A stretch of 64,000 nt of DNA. It comes from Rhodoferax sp. (GTDB lineage Bacteria > Pseudomonadota > Gammaproteobacteria > Burkholderiales > Burkholderiaceae_C). The notes beneath the pieces are model-generated. The model saw only the letters and a program-made list of their open reading frames with translations, did not search any database and was not told the origin of the DNA. Every line of letters begins with the position of its first letter. Position 1 is the first letter of the stretch. Made by a program: the position numbers and the translations under genes. This document shows, one piece after another, positions 33,456-44,047 of the stretch. Location of the stretch: the NCBI RefSeq assembly GCF_030697375.1, contig NZ_JAUYQD010000002.1, forward strand, positions 21,524-85,523. Reading direction: 5' to 3'.

Positions 33456-34298
33456 ATGAATCCTTCTCCATCCCCCCCCTCATCTCGCCCCTTGACCAAC
33501 GACGAAATCCATGCCCTGGTGGATGGTCAGGCCGCGCCTGCGCAGCGGGCTGCCTTGCAGGCGCGCTTGACACTGGATGCCGACGCACAGGCGACGGTGC
33601 TGAAATGGCAGCGCCAGCGTGATGCCCTGCGAGGTTTGCTCCAACAGGTAGAGCAGGAACCTGTCCCGGCCAGTCTGCTGTCGGCGGGACAGACAGCCAC
33701 AGGTTCCCGACAAACCCTCCAACAGTGGTCACACTGGGGCGGCATGGCCGCCAGCACCCTGCTGGTCTTTGGGGCGGGTTGGCTGTCCCATGGGCAATGG
33801 GAGATGACGCACTTGTCCTCCGGCACGCCCATGTCCAAAGCGGCGCATGGCCGTGAATTCATCCACCAGGCCGCCTTGGCCCATGCGGTCTATGCACCCG
33901 AAGTCCGCCATCCGGTGGAGGTGACGGCCACCCAACAGGAGCATCTGGTCCAATGGCTGTCCAAACGCGTGGGCAAACCGCTCAAAGTGCCCCAACTGTC
34001 AGACCAGGGATACGATTTGGTCGGTGGGCGCTTATTGCCGGGCAATGAGGGTGCGCGGGCCCAATTCATGTTCCAGAATGCGGGCGGTCAACGGGTGACC
34101 CTGTATTTGGGAGTGATGGATACCAACTCGCTCAATTCATCCAACGCGGCCCGAGATGAGACGGCGTTCCGCTTTTCCAGCGATGGACCTGTGCCCAGTT
34201 TCTACTGGGTCGACCAGGGATTTGGGTACGCACTCACCGGGCCCATGACGCGGGAAGGCTTGTTGGCATTGGCCGAGGCCATCTACCGGCAACTCTGA
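33456..34298 (+). CDS. Membrane anti-sigma factor
   Basis: 280 residues. The N-terminus TNDEIHALVDGQAAPAQRAALQARLTLDADAQATVLKWQRQRDAL is the cytoplasmic anti-sigma helical domain. It lacks the His-x3-Cys-x2-Cys of zinc-binding types. One transmembrane helix follows (HWGGMAASTLLVFGAGWLS), then a periplasmic region that contains VKVPQLSDQGYDLVGGRLLPGNEGARAQFMFQNAGG. It should hold the preceding ECF sigma factor at the membrane until an envelope signal arrives. Confidence 0.87.
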   Translation: MNPSPSPPSSRPLTNDEIHALVDGQAAPAQRAALQARLTLDADAQATVLKWQRQRDALRGLLQQVEQEPVPASLLSAGQTATGSRQTLQQWSHWGGMAASTLLVFGAGWLSHGQWEMTHLSSGTPMSKAAHGREFIHQAALAHAVYAPEVRHPVEVTATQQEHLVQWLSKRVGKPLKVPQLSDQGYDLVGGRLLPGNEGARAQFMFQNAGGQRVTLYLGVMDTNSLNSSNAARDETAFRFSSDGPVPSFYWVDQGFGYALTGPMTREGLLALAEAIYRQL

Positions 34299-34308
34299 GG
34301 CGACTGAT

Positions 34309-35406
34309 TCAGCCCAAATCCCGCAAGGGATGCGCCCAGGCCGGCCAGGGGGATTCAAAGAAAGGTGCCACCTGTTCGGGCGTAACGTCTTCAATCCGTG
34401 CAGGACTCCACTGCGGACTGTGGTCCTTGTCCACCGCCAGGGCACGGATGCCTTCCACCGTTTCCGAGCTGGCCCCGCTGCGCCCCAGGTGCTGGGTATT
34501 GAAACAGTGGCGAACGATATCGCGCTCCATACGCAGATCCTCGGCCAGAGTCATGCCACGCGCACGGCGCACCTGTTCCAGCACCACATGCAGCATCAAG
34601 GGCGAACGTTTGCGCAAGGTGGCGGCGGTGTGTTGTGCCCATGCACTGTCGTCCGCCTCCAAGGCATGCACGATCTCCGGCATCGATTGCATCGAAAAAA
34701 ATGGGTCAATAAGGGCTCTAGCCCCCGTGGAATGTGCGTGAGCAGCTACTGAATAGATAGCAAGCCATTGGCCGATTGCATCTGGCAGATCCAGATTGGT
34801 GTTGGCCAATGCGTCCCAGGCCTCTTCAAGGCGCATTTCGTCCAGACAGGCGTCCGCCAAACCCATCTCCATCGCGGTGGCGGCGTCCATCACCTCACCC
34901 GTCAGCGCCTGCCACTCGCCCGTGCGCCCCGGACAACGGCTCAAAAAGTACCCTCCGCCTACGTCCGGAAACAGGCCGATATGCGTCTCTGGCATGGCCA
35001 TCTTGGTTCGTCCCGTCACCAAACGGTGCGAGCCCCCCTGGCTGATCCCCATGCCCCCGCCCATGACCACGCCATCCATGAAGGCGATGTAGGGTTTGGA
35101 AAAGTTGTGAATCAGGCAGTTAAGTGCATATTCCTCGGTGAAAAAATCCTCCAGCTGGGGATTTCCAGCCAAGGCAGCCTGGTGGAAGAAGCGGATGTCA
35201 CCGCCGGCGCAGAAGCTGCCAAACGGCCCGGTCTTGCCCATACCCCGTATCGCCACCGCCTTGACGGCGCTTTCCTGCTGCCATTGCAGCAGCACGGTGG
35301 TCAGGCTGCGCACCATCTCCAGATTCAGGGAATTCAGGGCTTTGGCGCGGTTCAGGGTGATACAGCCCAAGCGCCCGCGCACTTCCGTCAAAACCAAATC
35401 GCTCAT
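34309..35406 (-). CDS. Enoyl-CoA hydratase/isomerase family protein (3-hydroxyisobutyryl-CoA hydrolase-like)
   Basis: 365 residues from the ATG at 35406; the track adds five codons from a GTG. The crotonase fold is clear: LGCITLNRAKALNSLNLEMVRSL, FGSFCAGGDIRFFHQAAL (oxyanion hole), VMGGGMGISQGGSHRLVTGRTKMAMPETHIGLFPDVGGGYFLSRC. The length, the ETHIGLFPDVGG segment and the C-terminal part fit 3-hydroxyisobutyryl-CoA hydrolases of valine breakdown better than 260-residue hydratases. A family-1 repeat is inserted in frame (LAIYSVAAHAHSTGARALID). It overlaps the end of the DMT transporter gene by four bases. Confidence 0.85.
   Translation of the reverse strand: MSDLVLTEVRGRLGCITLNRAKALNSLNLEMVRSLTTVLLQWQQESAVKAVAIRGMGKTGPFGSFCAGGDIRFFHQAALAGNPQLEDFFTEEYALNCLIHNFSKPYIAFMDGVVMGGGMGISQGGSHRLVTGRTKMAMPETHIGLFPDVGGGYFLSRCPGRTGEWQALTGEVMDAATAMEMGLADACLDEMRLEEAWDALANTNLDLPDAIGQWLAIYSVAAHAHSTGARALIDPFFSMQSMPEIVHALEADDSAWAQHTAATLRKRSPLMLHVVLEQVRRARGMTLAEDLRMERDIVRHCFNTQHLGRSGASSETVEGIRALAVDKDHSPQWSPARIEDVTPEQVAPFFESPWPAWAHPLRDLG
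34707..34772 (-). repeat. Family-1 dispersed repeat inside the enoyl-CoA hydratase gene
   Basis: On the minus strand it reads TTGCTATCTATTCAGTAGCTGCTCACGCACATTCCACGGGGGCTAGAG, which follows the full consensus closely. The frame used differs from that in hrpA and truB, so the encoded peptide is different (SVAAHAHSTGARA). Confidence 0.75.
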
Positions 35407-36275
35407 AACCGTTGTCTCCACCCAATCACTTCATTCACCACCAATGCACCAATCACCAAGGTGCCGCCGGTTAAAACTGCACGGGACGGCTCTTCCCCCG
35501 CACCGACCCAGGCCAACAAGATACCGAAGATGACCTCCAGCAACTGCAGCAGCGATATTTCAGGTGCCTTCAAAACACGGGCACACCACACCGACAGCAC
35601 GCAGGGCAAGGCCAATTGTCCTACGCCCAACAGGCCCAGCAATGTCACATCATGGACACTGGCCTGAAAAGGATAGGCCAACGGAAAGGTCAACACCGTT
35701 GAGATCACCGCGCCCACCAGCACAGCGGGGACCAAATCAACGTTTTGGCCCTGGGCGTGGGAATGTTGGGTGGCAGTCCAGTTGGTGGCACCGGCGATGG
35801 GTACACACAGGGCCACCAAGGTGCCCCACAGCGAGCCTTGGGACAGTTGGGCTGCGTACATGTACACAATACCCACGCCCGCGGCCACAATCGCCACCCA
35901 GGTTCGCAGGGGTACACGGTGGCCAATAAAAACCCGTGCGATCAGGGCGGTGAGCAAAGGCCCGATGGACATGGTGACCAGCACATTGCCCACCGTGGTG
36001 AGGGTGAGGGCCACCATGAAGGCGGTGAACATCACACTCCAGCACAGACCCGACACCCAAAACAGGCCACTGGCGCGGCGTATCTTGCCAAAGATCTCTC
36101 GCCCCTGGAACAGCGGCAAGATCAACAACAGGCTCAACGCCGTGAACAAGGCCCGCCAAAACGTGACCTCAAAACTCCGGGCAAATTCCAGATGGCGTGT
36201 GACCACACCGGCGGTGGACCACATCAGGGCCACCGCCACCATCAGGAACACCGCCCGATTGTGGGTCAACCGCAA
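35403..36275 (-). CDS. DMT-superfamily (EamA) transporter
   Basis: 290 residues and ten hydrophobic segments in two EamA repeats. The first begins AVFLMVAVALMWSTAGVVTRHL, with FWRALFTALSLLLILPLF; VTMSIGPLLTALIARVFIGHRVPLRTWVAIVAAGVGIVYMY closes it. The second repeat ends VIFGILLAWVGAGEEPSRAVLTGGTLVIGALVVNEV. These proteins export amino acids or other metabolites; the substrate is not predictable. It follows typA by eight bases and overlaps the next gene (ATGA). Confidence 0.9.
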   Translation of the reverse strand: MRLTHNRAVFLMVAVALMWSTAGVVTRHLEFARSFEVTFWRALFTALSLLLILPLFQGREIFGKIRRASGLFWVSGLCWSVMFTAFMVALTLTTVGNVLVTMSIGPLLTALIARVFIGHRVPLRTWVAIVAAGVGIVYMYAAQLSQGSLWGTLVALCVPIAGATNWTATQHSHAQGQNVDLVPAVLVGAVISTVLTFPLAYPFQASVHDVTLLGLLGVGQLALPCVLSVWCARVLKAPEISLLQLLEVIFGILLAWVGAGEEPSRAVLTGGTLVIGALVVNEVIGWRQRL

Positions 36276-36283
36276 GGCGAGGC

Positions 36284-38110
36284 TCAGGAGCGGCCAGCGC
36301 GCTTGCGTTCGCTTTCCGTCAGATGGCGCTTGCGCAGACGAATCGACTTGGGTGTGATTTCGACCAACTCGTCGTCCTCGATGAACTCAACGCCATATTC
36401 CAGCGTGCACTCGATCGGAGGCGTGATCTTGGTCGCATCTTCCTTGCCGCTGACGCGGAAGTTGGTCAGCTGCTTGGTACGTGTAGCGTTGACCACCAGG
36501 TCGTTGTCACGGCTGTGGATACCCACAATCATGCCTTCGTACACGGGGTCGTTGGGGCGAACAAACATGCGGCCACGGTCGTCCAGCTTGCCCAGCGCGT
36601 AAGTGAAAATTTCACCGGCATCCATGGAAATCAGCACGCCGTTTTTACGGCCACCGATATCACCCTTGTGCGCCTCGTAGCTGTCGAAAATGTTCGAGAT
36701 CAGGCCAGAGCCACGGGTCAAGTTCAGGAATTCATTGGTGAATCCGATCAGACCCCGCGCAGGAATGCGGTACTCCAGGCGTACACGGCCGCGGCCGTCC
36801 GGCTCCATGTTGACCAAGTCGCCCTTGCGCTCGCCCAAAGCTTGCATCACGCCGCCCTGGTGTTGCTCTTCGATGTCGGCCGTGACCAACTCGATAGGCT
36901 CGTGCTTCTCGCCATTCACGTCTTTCATCACGACGCGTGGCTTGGAGACCGCCAGTTCGTAGCCTTCACGGCGCATGTTTTCCAACAAAATGGTCAGGTG
37001 CAGTTCGCCGCGGCCCATGACTTCGAAGATGCCTTCTTCGTCGGTTTCCTTGACGCGCAGCGCCACATTGTGTTGCAGTTCTTTTTGCAGACGGTCCCAG
37101 ATCTGGCGGCTGGTCACATATTTGCCTTCACGGCCCGCCAAGGGGCTGGTGTTGACGCAGAAGTTCATGGTCAAGGTCGGCTCATCGACCTTGAGCATGG
37201 GCAGTGGAGCGGGGTTGGCCGGGTCGGTGATCGTGACGCCAATGCCGATATCCGCAATGCCGTTAATCAACACGATTTCGCCGGGGCCGGCTTCGGTAGC
37301 CTGCACGCGCTCCAAGCCCTGGAAGGTCAATACCTGGTTGATACGGCCTTTGATAGGCTTGCCATCCACGCCTTCCATCACCACCACGTCCATCATGGGC
37401 TTGATCGTGCCCTGGCTGATACGGCCGACACCAATGCGACCCACGAAGGTCGAAAAGTCAAGCGCGGAAATTTGCAGCTGCAGCGGTGCCGCAGGGTCAC
37501 CCTTTTGGGCAGGCACGTGTTGGAGCACGGTGTTGAACAAGGCCGACATATCAGGGCCCCACTGCTCACCTGGCGCGCCCTCTTCCATCGACGACCAACC
37601 GTTGATACCCGAGGCGTAGACTACGGGGAAATCCAGTTGCTCATCGGTGGCGCCGAGCTTGTCAAACAAATCAAATGCGGCATTGACCACGAAATCTGGA
37701 CGTGCACCAGGCTTGTCCACCTTGTTCACCACCAGAATCGGCTTCAAGCCCAGGGCCAAAGCCTTCTTGGTCACAAAGCGGGTCTGGGGCATGGGGCCTT
37801 CTTGGGCGTCAATCAACAGCACCACACCATCGACCATGCTCAAGGCACGTTCCACTTCGCCGCCGAAGTCCGCGTGTCCGGGGGTATCCACGATGTTGAT
37901 GTGGGTACCTTCCCAGGTCACCGCGCAATTTTTGGCCAAAATCGTAATGCCACGCTCTTTTTCGATGGCATTGTTGTCCATCACGGTGTCAACCACTTTT
38001 TCATGGTCGGCAAAGGTACCGGACTGGCGCAGCAATTGGTCGACCATGGTGGTCTTGCCATGATCGACGTGGGCGATGATGGCGATGTTGCGGATTTGTT
38101 TAATGCTCAT
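36284..38110 (-). CDS. typA: Ribosome-associated GTPase TypA/BipA
   Basis: 608 residues, the standard size. G1 is AHVDHGKTTMVDQLLRQSGTF, G2 region KERGITI, G3 DTPGHADFGGEVERAL, G4 NKVDKPGAR. Elongation-factor domains II, III and V and the TypA-specific C-terminal domain follow (DPVYEGMIVGIHSRDNDLVVNATRTKQLTNFR). It acts in 50S subunit assembly and stress adaptation. It lies 13 bases after truB in the rimP-nusA-infB-rbfA-truB-typA series. Confidence 0.96.
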   Translation of the reverse strand: MSIKQIRNIAIIAHVDHGKTTMVDQLLRQSGTFADHEKVVDTVMDNNAIEKERGITILAKNCAVTWEGTHINIVDTPGHADFGGEVERALSMVDGVVLLIDAQEGPMPQTRFVTKKALALGLKPILVVNKVDKPGARPDFVVNAAFDLFDKLGATDEQLDFPVVYASGINGWSSMEEGAPGEQWGPDMSALFNTVLQHVPAQKGDPAAPLQLQISALDFSTFVGRIGVGRISQGTIKPMMDVVVMEGVDGKPIKGRINQVLTFQGLERVQATEAGPGEIVLINGIADIGIGVTITDPANPAPLPMLKVDEPTLTMNFCVNTSPLAGREGKYVTSRQIWDRLQKELQHNVALRVKETDEEGIFEVMGRGELHLTILLENMRREGYELAVSKPRVVMKDVNGEKHEPIELVTADIEEQHQGGVMQALGERKGDLVNMEPDGRGRVRLEYRIPARGLIGFTNEFLNLTRGSGLISNIFDSYEAHKGDIGGRKNGVLISMDAGEIFTYALGKLDDRGRMFVRPNDPVYEGMIVGIHSRDNDLVVNATRTKQLTNFRVSGKEDATKITPPIECTLEYGVEFIEDDELVEITPKSIRLRKRHLTESERKRAGRS

Positions 38111-38123
38111 GGTTCACTTTCTC

Positions 38124-39080
38124 TTAAATCTGCTCAGATTTTTTCAGTATTTGCTCTATCTCCAGCGGGCTCAATAGCCGCCCTGGTATCAATTCACCCG
38201 CTTTCACCTGGGCCGTACCCAGCAAGGCGTGTGGGTTTTCACCGTACACGGCGACTCGCGACTCGTCAGGCCATGCCCCCCGGCGGCGTACACCGCTCAA
38301 GAAGCGCCCTGCACTCTCCCCCTCCAGCGCAACAACCGTGTGGTCGCGCAACAGCGACTCCACCGGCATCAGGCAAGCCAACCGTTGTTCCTCGGTCATA
38401 GCTTCCAGCGCCTCCAGCGTGACGCATTGAGAAACCGAAAAGCCCCCGGTTTCAATCCGCCGCAATGCGGTCAAATGCGCGCCACACCCCAAGGCCTCAC
38501 CTATATCTTCCCCAAGGGTTCGAATGTAAGTTCCCTTGCTGCATTTCACTACCATTTTGATAGCTGCTTGCGCACTGTCCATAGGGGCCAGAGTCGCTTT
38601 TAATGCATGAATTGTGACCTCACGGGCCACCCGTTCCACTTCAATCCCGGCACGGGCATATTCGTACAGGGCCTTTCCATCCTTCTTCAACGCGCTGTGC
38701 ATGGGGGGCACCTGATGGATGACTCCCGTAAAACGCGACAGGACACCTTGCAAGTCAACGTCAGTGACCTGAACGGGGCGCTCTTCAATCACCTCACCTT
38801 CGGCATCTGCCGTGCTGGTCTTGACACCCAAACACGCCACCGCTTCATACGTTTTGTCGGCATCCAACTGCAATTGGCTGAACTTCGTGGCCGCCCCAAA
38901 ACACAGTGGCAACACGCCGGTTGCCAGTGGATCCAAGGTACCGGTGTGCCCCGCTTTTTCAGCGCGCAGCAGCCATTTTACTTTTTGCAATGCATCGTTG
39001 CTGGACCAGCCCAATGGCTTGTCCAGCAACAGCACCCCATGCACGGGGCGCCTTGCAACCCGTGCACGTGGCGCATTCAT
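38124..39080 (-). CDS. truB: tRNA pseudouridine-55 synthase
   Basis: 318 residues from the ATG at 39080; the track starts 14 codons earlier, inside rbfA. It begins RRPVHGVLLLDKPLGWSSNDALQKVKWLL and contains the catalytic-Asp motif GHTGTLDPLATGVLPLCFG, then YEAVACLG, the KCSKGTYIRTLGEDIGEALG segment, and a PUA-like C-terminal region. It makes pseudouridine 55 in the T loop of tRNA. A family-1 repeat is inserted in frame just before KCSKGTYIRTL, adding LAPMDSAQAAIK between two conserved strands, apparently tolerated. Confidence 0.95.
   Translation of the reverse strand: MNAPRARVARRPVHGVLLLDKPLGWSSNDALQKVKWLLRAEKAGHTGTLDPLATGVLPLCFGAATKFSQLQLDADKTYEAVACLGVKTSTADAEGEVIEERPVQVTDVDLQGVLSRFTGVIHQVPPMHSALKKDGKALYEYARAGIEVERVAREVTIHALKATLAPMDSAQAAIKMVVKCSKGTYIRTLGEDIGEALGCGAHLTALRRIETGGFSVSQCVTLEALEAMTEEQRLACLMPVESLLRDHTVVALEGESAGRFLSGVRRRGAWPDESRVAVYGENPHALLGTAQVKAGELIPGRLLSPLEIEQILKKSEQI
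38554..38604 (+). repeat. Family-1 dispersed repeat inside truB
   Basis: TTTTGATAGCTGCTTGCGCA followed by CTGTCCATAGGGGCCAGAG. On the truB strand it encodes LAPMDSAQAAIK, nearly the peptide seen in HrpA (TVDSAQAAIK) and the yejF-like ATPase (APAECAQAAIK). Confidence 0.85.
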
Positions 39081-39084
39081 GGGG

Positions 39085-39453
39085 TCAGTCTTCCTTGGCC
39101 CGAGAAGAAACCGCACGCGCAATCAAGGCGTTCATGTCAGCGGCCTTCTCAGTGGTGCGATCAAACAGGAAGTGCAAGGTAGGCACCGTATGGATATGCA
39201 GCCGTTTGAACAAACCCGCACGTAAAAAACCCGCCGCCTGGTTCAGGCCTTCGGTACACGCTACGGGGTCACCCACGAGCAGACTGAAGAATACCTTGGC
39301 GTGGGCATAGTCAGGGGTGACCTCCACCGCCTGGATTGTCACCATCCCCACGCGCGGGTCTTTCAACTCGCGCGCAATCAGCTCGGTCAGATCCCGCTGG
39401 ATCTGATCGGCCACTTTGAAGCTACGGTTAGGGGTACTGGACTTTTTACGCAC
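39085..39453 (-). CDS. rbfA: 30S ribosome-binding factor RbfA
   Basis: 122 residues with the family pattern [50 protein letters not shown] near the start and [35 protein letters not shown] in the second half: a KH-type fold that binds 16S rRNA during late 30S maturation. It lies between infB and truB with gaps of under 20 bases. Confidence 0.95.
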   Translation of the reverse strand: MRKKSSTPNRSFKVADQIQRDLTELIARELKDPRVGMVTIQAVEVTPDYAHAKVFFSLLVGDPVACTEGLNQAAGFLRAGLFKRLHIHTVPTLHFLFDRTTEKAADMNALIARAVSSRAKED

Positions 39454-39470
39454 GATTTAAACCACGTCCA

Positions 39471-42407
39471 TTACAGCGTACGAGCAACTTCACGGATCTC
39501 AAAGAACTCCAACACGTCACCCTCTTGGATATCGTTGTAATTCTTGATATTCAAGCCGCATTCAAAGTTCTCGCGCACTTCTTTGGCATCGTCCTTGAAA
39601 CGCTTGAGCGAGTCCAATTCACCGGAGTAGATGACCATGTTGTTACGCAACAGACGCAGACGCGCGGTACGCCGCACAATGCCGGCAGTGACCATACAAC
39701 CGGCAATCGAACCGATCTTGGACACCTTGAACACCTGACGAATTTCGGCAGTACCGATAACTTCTTCCTTCTTGTCCGGTGTCAACATGCCCGACATGGC
39801 CAGTTTCAAATCATCAACCGCGTCATAAATGATGTCGTAGTAGCGAATGTCCACACCGTTGTTTTCAGCCAGCTTGCGTGCGCCTGCATCGGCACGGGTG
39901 TTGAAGCCAATGATGACCGCCTTGGAGGCAATCGCCAGATTCACATCCGACTCGCTGATGGCGCCAACGGCGGCGTACACCAGTTGCACCTTGACCTCGT
40001 CCGTGGACAGTTTGAGCAAGGACTGCGCCAGCGCTTCTTGCGAACCCTGCACGTCGGCCTTGACGATGATGGGAACCATCTTGACTTCGCCCGCAGAGAT
40101 GTCCGAGAACATATTCTCCAGCTTGGCCGCTTGCTGCTTGGCCAACTTGGTATTGCGGAACTTGCCCGCACGGTAGGTGGAGATTTCGCGGGCACGGCGT
40201 TCGTCCGCCATCACCATGAACTCGTCACCGGCTTGCGGCACTTCCGTCAAGCCCTGGATTTCCACTGGAATCGAAGGACCCGCGGTTTTGATGGTTTTTC
40301 CATTTTCGTCCAACATGGCACGTACACGGCCATAGGTCGAACCGGCCAACACGATATCGCCTGTTTTCAAGGTACCGGATTGCACCAAAATGGTTGCAAC
40401 AGGGCCGCGTCCTTTGTCCAGACGCGCCTCGATCACCAGACCCTTGGCCATGGCGTCTACAGGCGCACGCAGCTCAAGCACTTCCGCTTGGAGCAATACC
40501 TGTTCAAGCAATTCATCAATACCTTGGCCGGTTTTGGCTGACACAGGAACGAACGGCGATTCACCGCCGAATTCTTCTGGCACCACCTCTTCCACCACCA
40601 ACTCGTTCTTGACGCGCTCAGGATTGGCATCCGGCTTGTCAATCTTGTTGATAGCCACCACGATAGGCACGCCTGCCGCTTTGGCATGTTTAATGGCTTC
40701 TTTGGTCTGCGGCATCACGCCATCGTCGGCGGCCACCACCAAAATCACGATGTCGGTAGCCTTGGCGCCACGGGCACGCATGGCCGTAAATGCCTCGTGA
40801 CCAGGGGTATCCAGAAAAGACACCATGCCACGTGGCGTTTCCACGTGGTAGGCACCAATGTGCTGGGTAATACCACCGGCTTCACCCGAAGCCACTTTGG
40901 CGCGGCGAATGTAGTCCAGCAGCGAGGTCTTACCATGGTCCACGTGGCCCATCACCGTCACCACGGGAGCGCGCGGCAAGGATTCCGCATGCTGTTCAGA
41001 CACTTCTTCGTCCGTAAATGCTTCAGGATCATCCAAGGCAGCAACCACCGCAGTGTGTCCCATTTCCTCCACCACAATCATGGCGGTGTCTTGGTCCAAA
41101 GGCTGGTTGATCGTGACCATCTGGCCCAGCTTCATCAGGTGTTTGATCACCTCCGACGCTTTGACCGCCATCTTGTGGGCCAACTCGGCCACGGTAATGG
41201 TTTCAGGCACATGCACTTCGATGACGCGCGCCTCGACTGGAGCCGCTTGCACCCGTTGGTCGTCGCGGTCCCGGTCATTGCTGCCGCGACGGCCGCGGGG
41301 GCCAGCGCGCCAATTGGTGCCACGGCCTGCGCCGGCACCGGTGTCGCCACGGGTTGGAATAGCTTTCTTCTTAGCTGGATCCCCCGCCCAACTGCTGGAG
41401 AGTTTGGCGGATTTCACTTCCTTACCAGCGCCCGCGCCATTGGCTGGTGTAGCAGCAGAGGCTCCAGGAGCACCAGGCTTGGCGGGTTTAGCCGCCACAG
41501 TTCCTGCAGCCGGCTTGTGCAAAGTACCCTTGATACCCGCTTTTGCCGCCTCAGCCCTAATTTCTTCAGGTTTCTTGACAGGAGGTGGTGGCTTTCTGGC
41601 GGGAGCCGACATCATCAATCGAATGGCAGCCGCCTCAGCTTCTGCCTTGCGCCTGCGCTCACCCAAATCAGCGGCCCGGGCAAGCTCTTCGGCTGCACGA
41701 ACTTTGGAATCAGCGGCCGCTTTTTCACTAGCCTGTTGCTGAGCCTTTGCCGCCACCTGGGCTTTTTCAGCCACTTCCAATGCCTTAACCGCTGCAGCCT
41801 CCGCCACGTTTTGCGTTTTTGTCACAGGAGGGGCGACTGGTTTAGCTTTTTCTGCTGCGGCTCGCGCTGCCGCTATTTCAGCCGCCTTGGCCGCAGCAGC
41901 TTCAGCCGCTTGGCGGGCTTTTGCTTCTTGCTCTTCACGCTCGCGTCGACGTTGTGCCAACTCTTCTTCCTGACGACGGATCAGTTCCGCTTGACGTTGC
42001 GCCTCTTCCTCGCGGCGGACAAGTTCAGCGTTGTCAATGACAGACTGGGCTGGTACTTGAACAGGCATTTCTTGCTCGGCCACGTCAACAGGCTGATCCA
42101 CGCCATCTTCACGCCGCACAAAGGTGCGCTTTTTACGCACTTCGACCTGGATCGTGCGCGCTTTCCCCGTGGAATCCGCCTGCTTGATCTCGGTGGTTTG
42201 CCGCTTTACCAAAGTAATCTTCTTGCGTTCCAGACTGGCGGTGCCATGGCTATTTTGCAAGTAGTTCAACAAGCTATGTTTGTCGGCATCGGTCAGAACG
42301 TCGGAGGCAGCCGACTTGGCTACCCCGGCGGACTTCAACTGCTCAAGCAATGTATCGTTGGATTTTTTGAGTTCGATTGCAAACTCGGCGACGGTCGTAC
42401 TGGACAT
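39471..42407 (-). CDS. infB: Translation initiation factor IF-2
   Basis: 978 residues. The N-terminal IF2 subdomain is [25 protein letters not shown] long Ala/Glu/Lys/Arg-rich helical and low-complexity linker (about residues 110-400) follows, of the length usual in Burkholderiales. The G domain begins [24 protein letters not shown], with [16 protein letters not shown] and [13 protein letters not shown]; domains II-IV end in [15 protein letters not shown]. It positions initiator tRNA on the 30S subunit. It lies between nusA and rbfA. Confidence 0.97.
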   Translation of the reverse strand: MSSTTVAEFAIELKKSNDTLLEQLKSAGVAKSAASDVLTDADKHSLLNYLQNSHGTASLERKKITLVKRQTTEIKQADSTGKARTIQVEVRKKRTFVRREDGVDQPVDVAEQEMPVQVPAQSVIDNAELVRREEEAQRQAELIRRQEEELAQRRREREEQEAKARQAAEAAAAKAAEIAAARAAAEKAKPVAPPVTKTQNVAEAAAVKALEVAEKAQVAAKAQQQASEKAAADSKVRAAEELARAADLGERRRKAEAEAAAIRLMMSAPARKPPPPVKKPEEIRAEAAKAGIKGTLHKPAAGTVAAKPAKPGAPGASAATPANGAGAGKEVKSAKLSSSWAGDPAKKKAIPTRGDTGAGAGRGTNWRAGPRGRRGSNDRDRDDQRVQAAPVEARVIEVHVPETITVAELAHKMAVKASEVIKHLMKLGQMVTINQPLDQDTAMIVVEEMGHTAVVAALDDPEAFTDEEVSEQHAESLPRAPVVTVMGHVDHGKTSLLDYIRRAKVASGEAGGITQHIGAYHVETPRGMVSFLDTPGHEAFTAMRARGAKATDIVILVVAADDGVMPQTKEAIKHAKAAGVPIVVAINKIDKPDANPERVKNELVVEEVVPEEFGGESPFVPVSAKTGQGIDELLEQVLLQAEVLELRAPVDAMAKGLVIEARLDKGRGPVATILVQSGTLKTGDIVLAGSTYGRVRAMLDENGKTIKTAGPSIPVEIQGLTEVPQAGDEFMVMADERRAREISTYRAGKFRNTKLAKQQAAKLENMFSDISAGEVKMVPIIVKADVQGSQEALAQSLLKLSTDEVKVQLVYAAVGAISESDVNLAIASKAVIIGFNTRADAGARKLAENNGVDIRYYDIIYDAVDDLKLAMSGMLTPDKKEEVIGTAEIRQVFKVSKIGSIAGCMVTAGIVRRTARLRLLRNNMVIYSGELDSLKRFKDDAKEVRENFECGLNIKNYNDIQEGDVLEFFEIREVARTL

Positions 42408-42498
42408 TTGTTGTGTAACCTTTAGTTCGGCATAACAAGCCCTGCGGGCAATTGTTAGCCATCACTGAAATTTCGTTTTCATGACCTTGACTCTAGTC

Positions 42499-43989
42499 TT
42501 AAGAAGCTGCGTCATTGGCAAACCAATGTTCCCGCGCCTTCATGATCATGGCCTTGGCTTCGTCCGCAGACTGGCCAGTGATTTCTGTGAGTTCATCCAC
42601 AGCCAAATCGGCCAAGTCGTCGCGGGTGTGAACACCACTGTCCGCGAGCTTCCCAATCAGTTCAGCAGTGATGCCTGCAAGGTCACGCAAATCCAGCGAA
42701 ACCTCTTCAACACTCTCCTCATGGGCAATTTCCATGGTCAACAGCGCGTTCTTCGCACGGCTGCGCAATTCGTTGACGGTGTCTTCGTCGAAACTCTCGA
42801 TTTCGAGCATCTCTTCCAAGGGTACGTAAGCAATTTGCTCCAAGCTGGTAAAACCTTCGGAAATCAGCAAGTCAGCCATTTCCTCGTCCACATCCAGCTT
42901 TTCCATGAACAGCTTGCGACCGGCGTCGTCTTCGCCTGCCTGCTTCTGCTCCGACTCCGCCGCATCCAGAATGTTGATTTTCCAACCCGTCAGATCAGAC
43001 GCCAGGCGCACATTTTGACCGCCGCGGCCAATGGCAATGGCCAAATTTTCTTCATCCACCACGACATCCATGGCGTGGCGTTCTTCGTCGACCACAATGC
43101 TGGACACATTGGCGGGCGCCAAGGCACCAATCACAAATTGCGCTGGATCTTCGCTCCACAACACAATGTCCACACGCTCACCAGCAAGTTCATTGGTCAC
43201 ACCATTGACCCGCGTGCCACGCACACCGACACAGGTACCAATGGGGTCTACGCGTTTGTCGTGTGACAACACTGCAATCTTGGCGCGAGAGCCAGGATCG
43301 CGGGCGCAGGACTTGATCTCCAGCAGCCCCTGTTCGATCTCAGGCACTTCTTGGCGGAACAACTCCACCATGAATTCCGGTGCGGAACGCGACAGCACAA
43401 TAGGCGCACCACGCAGGGTCAGATCCACTTCCATGATCATGGCGCGAACACGGTCGCCGGTGCGCAGATTTTCCTTGGGGATCATCTCGCTGCGGCGCAA
43501 ACGACCCTCTACACGACCGCTCTCGACAATGATGTCGCCCTTGTCCATGCGCTTGACCGTACCGACAAATATTTTTTCGCCGCGCGACATAAAGTCATTC
43601 AGCAGCATCTCGCGCTCGGCATCACGGATTTTTTGCAAAATCACTTGCTTGGCCGCCATGGCCCCAATACGCCCAATCGGCACCGACTCCACCGATTCCT
43701 CGATGTACTCATCCACTTCGATGTCGGGGATCTGCTCTTTGGCTTCAAACAGCAGGATTTCCTGATCAGGCAATTGCAAACCAGCCTCATCGGGAACGAC
43801 GTGCCAACGGCGGAAAGTTTCATAGTTACCACTGTCGCGATCCAAGGCGACACGGATATCCACCTCACCGGAGTACAACTTTTTGGTCGCCTGCGCCAGG
43901 GCCGCTTCCACAGCACCCATGACCACATCCAGCTCCACGTTTTTCTCACGTGAGATAGCCTCAACCAGCATCAACAGTTCGCGATTCAT
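42499..43989 (-). CDS. nusA: Transcription termination/antitermination protein NusA
   Basis: 496 residues from the ATG at 43989; the track start at 44079 runs back into rimP. NusA N-domain: [37 protein letters not shown]1 domain around [22 protein letters not shown], two KH domains ([50 protein letters not shown]), and two C-terminal acidic helical repeats ([60 protein letters not shown]). It modulates RNA polymerase pausing and termination. Confidence 0.96.
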   Translation of the reverse strand: MNRELLMLVEAISREKNVELDVVMGAVEAALAQATKKLYSGEVDIRVALDRDSGNYETFRRWHVVPDEAGLQLPDQEILLFEAKEQIPDIEVDEYIEESVESVPIGRIGAMAAKQVILQKIRDAEREMLLNDFMSRGEKIFVGTVKRMDKGDIIVESGRVEGRLRRSEMIPKENLRTGDRVRAMIMEVDLTLRGAPIVLSRSAPEFMVELFRQEVPEIEQGLLEIKSCARDPGSRAKIAVLSHDKRVDPIGTCVGVRGTRVNGVTNELAGERVDIVLWSEDPAQFVIGALAPANVSSIVVDEERHAMDVVVDEENLAIAIGRGGQNVRLASDLTGWKINILDAAESEQKQAGEDDAGRKLFMEKLDVDEEMADLLISEGFTSLEQIAYVPLEEMLEIESFDEDTVNELRSRAKNALLTMEIAHEESVEEVSLDLRDLAGITAELIGKLADSGVHTRDDLADLAVDELTEITGQSADEAKAMIMKAREHWFANDAAS

Positions 43990-44047
43990 GCCATGACTCT
44001 CCTGAACACTCTTTTCAACCAATACAAAAATACCAAACCAAAATCGA

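Noticed and set aside
40686-42425. 579-residue plus-strand ORF over infB
   Set aside because: Antisense to the Ala/Glu/Lys-rich linker of IF-2; composition is Ser/Phe/Arg-rich and without motifs.
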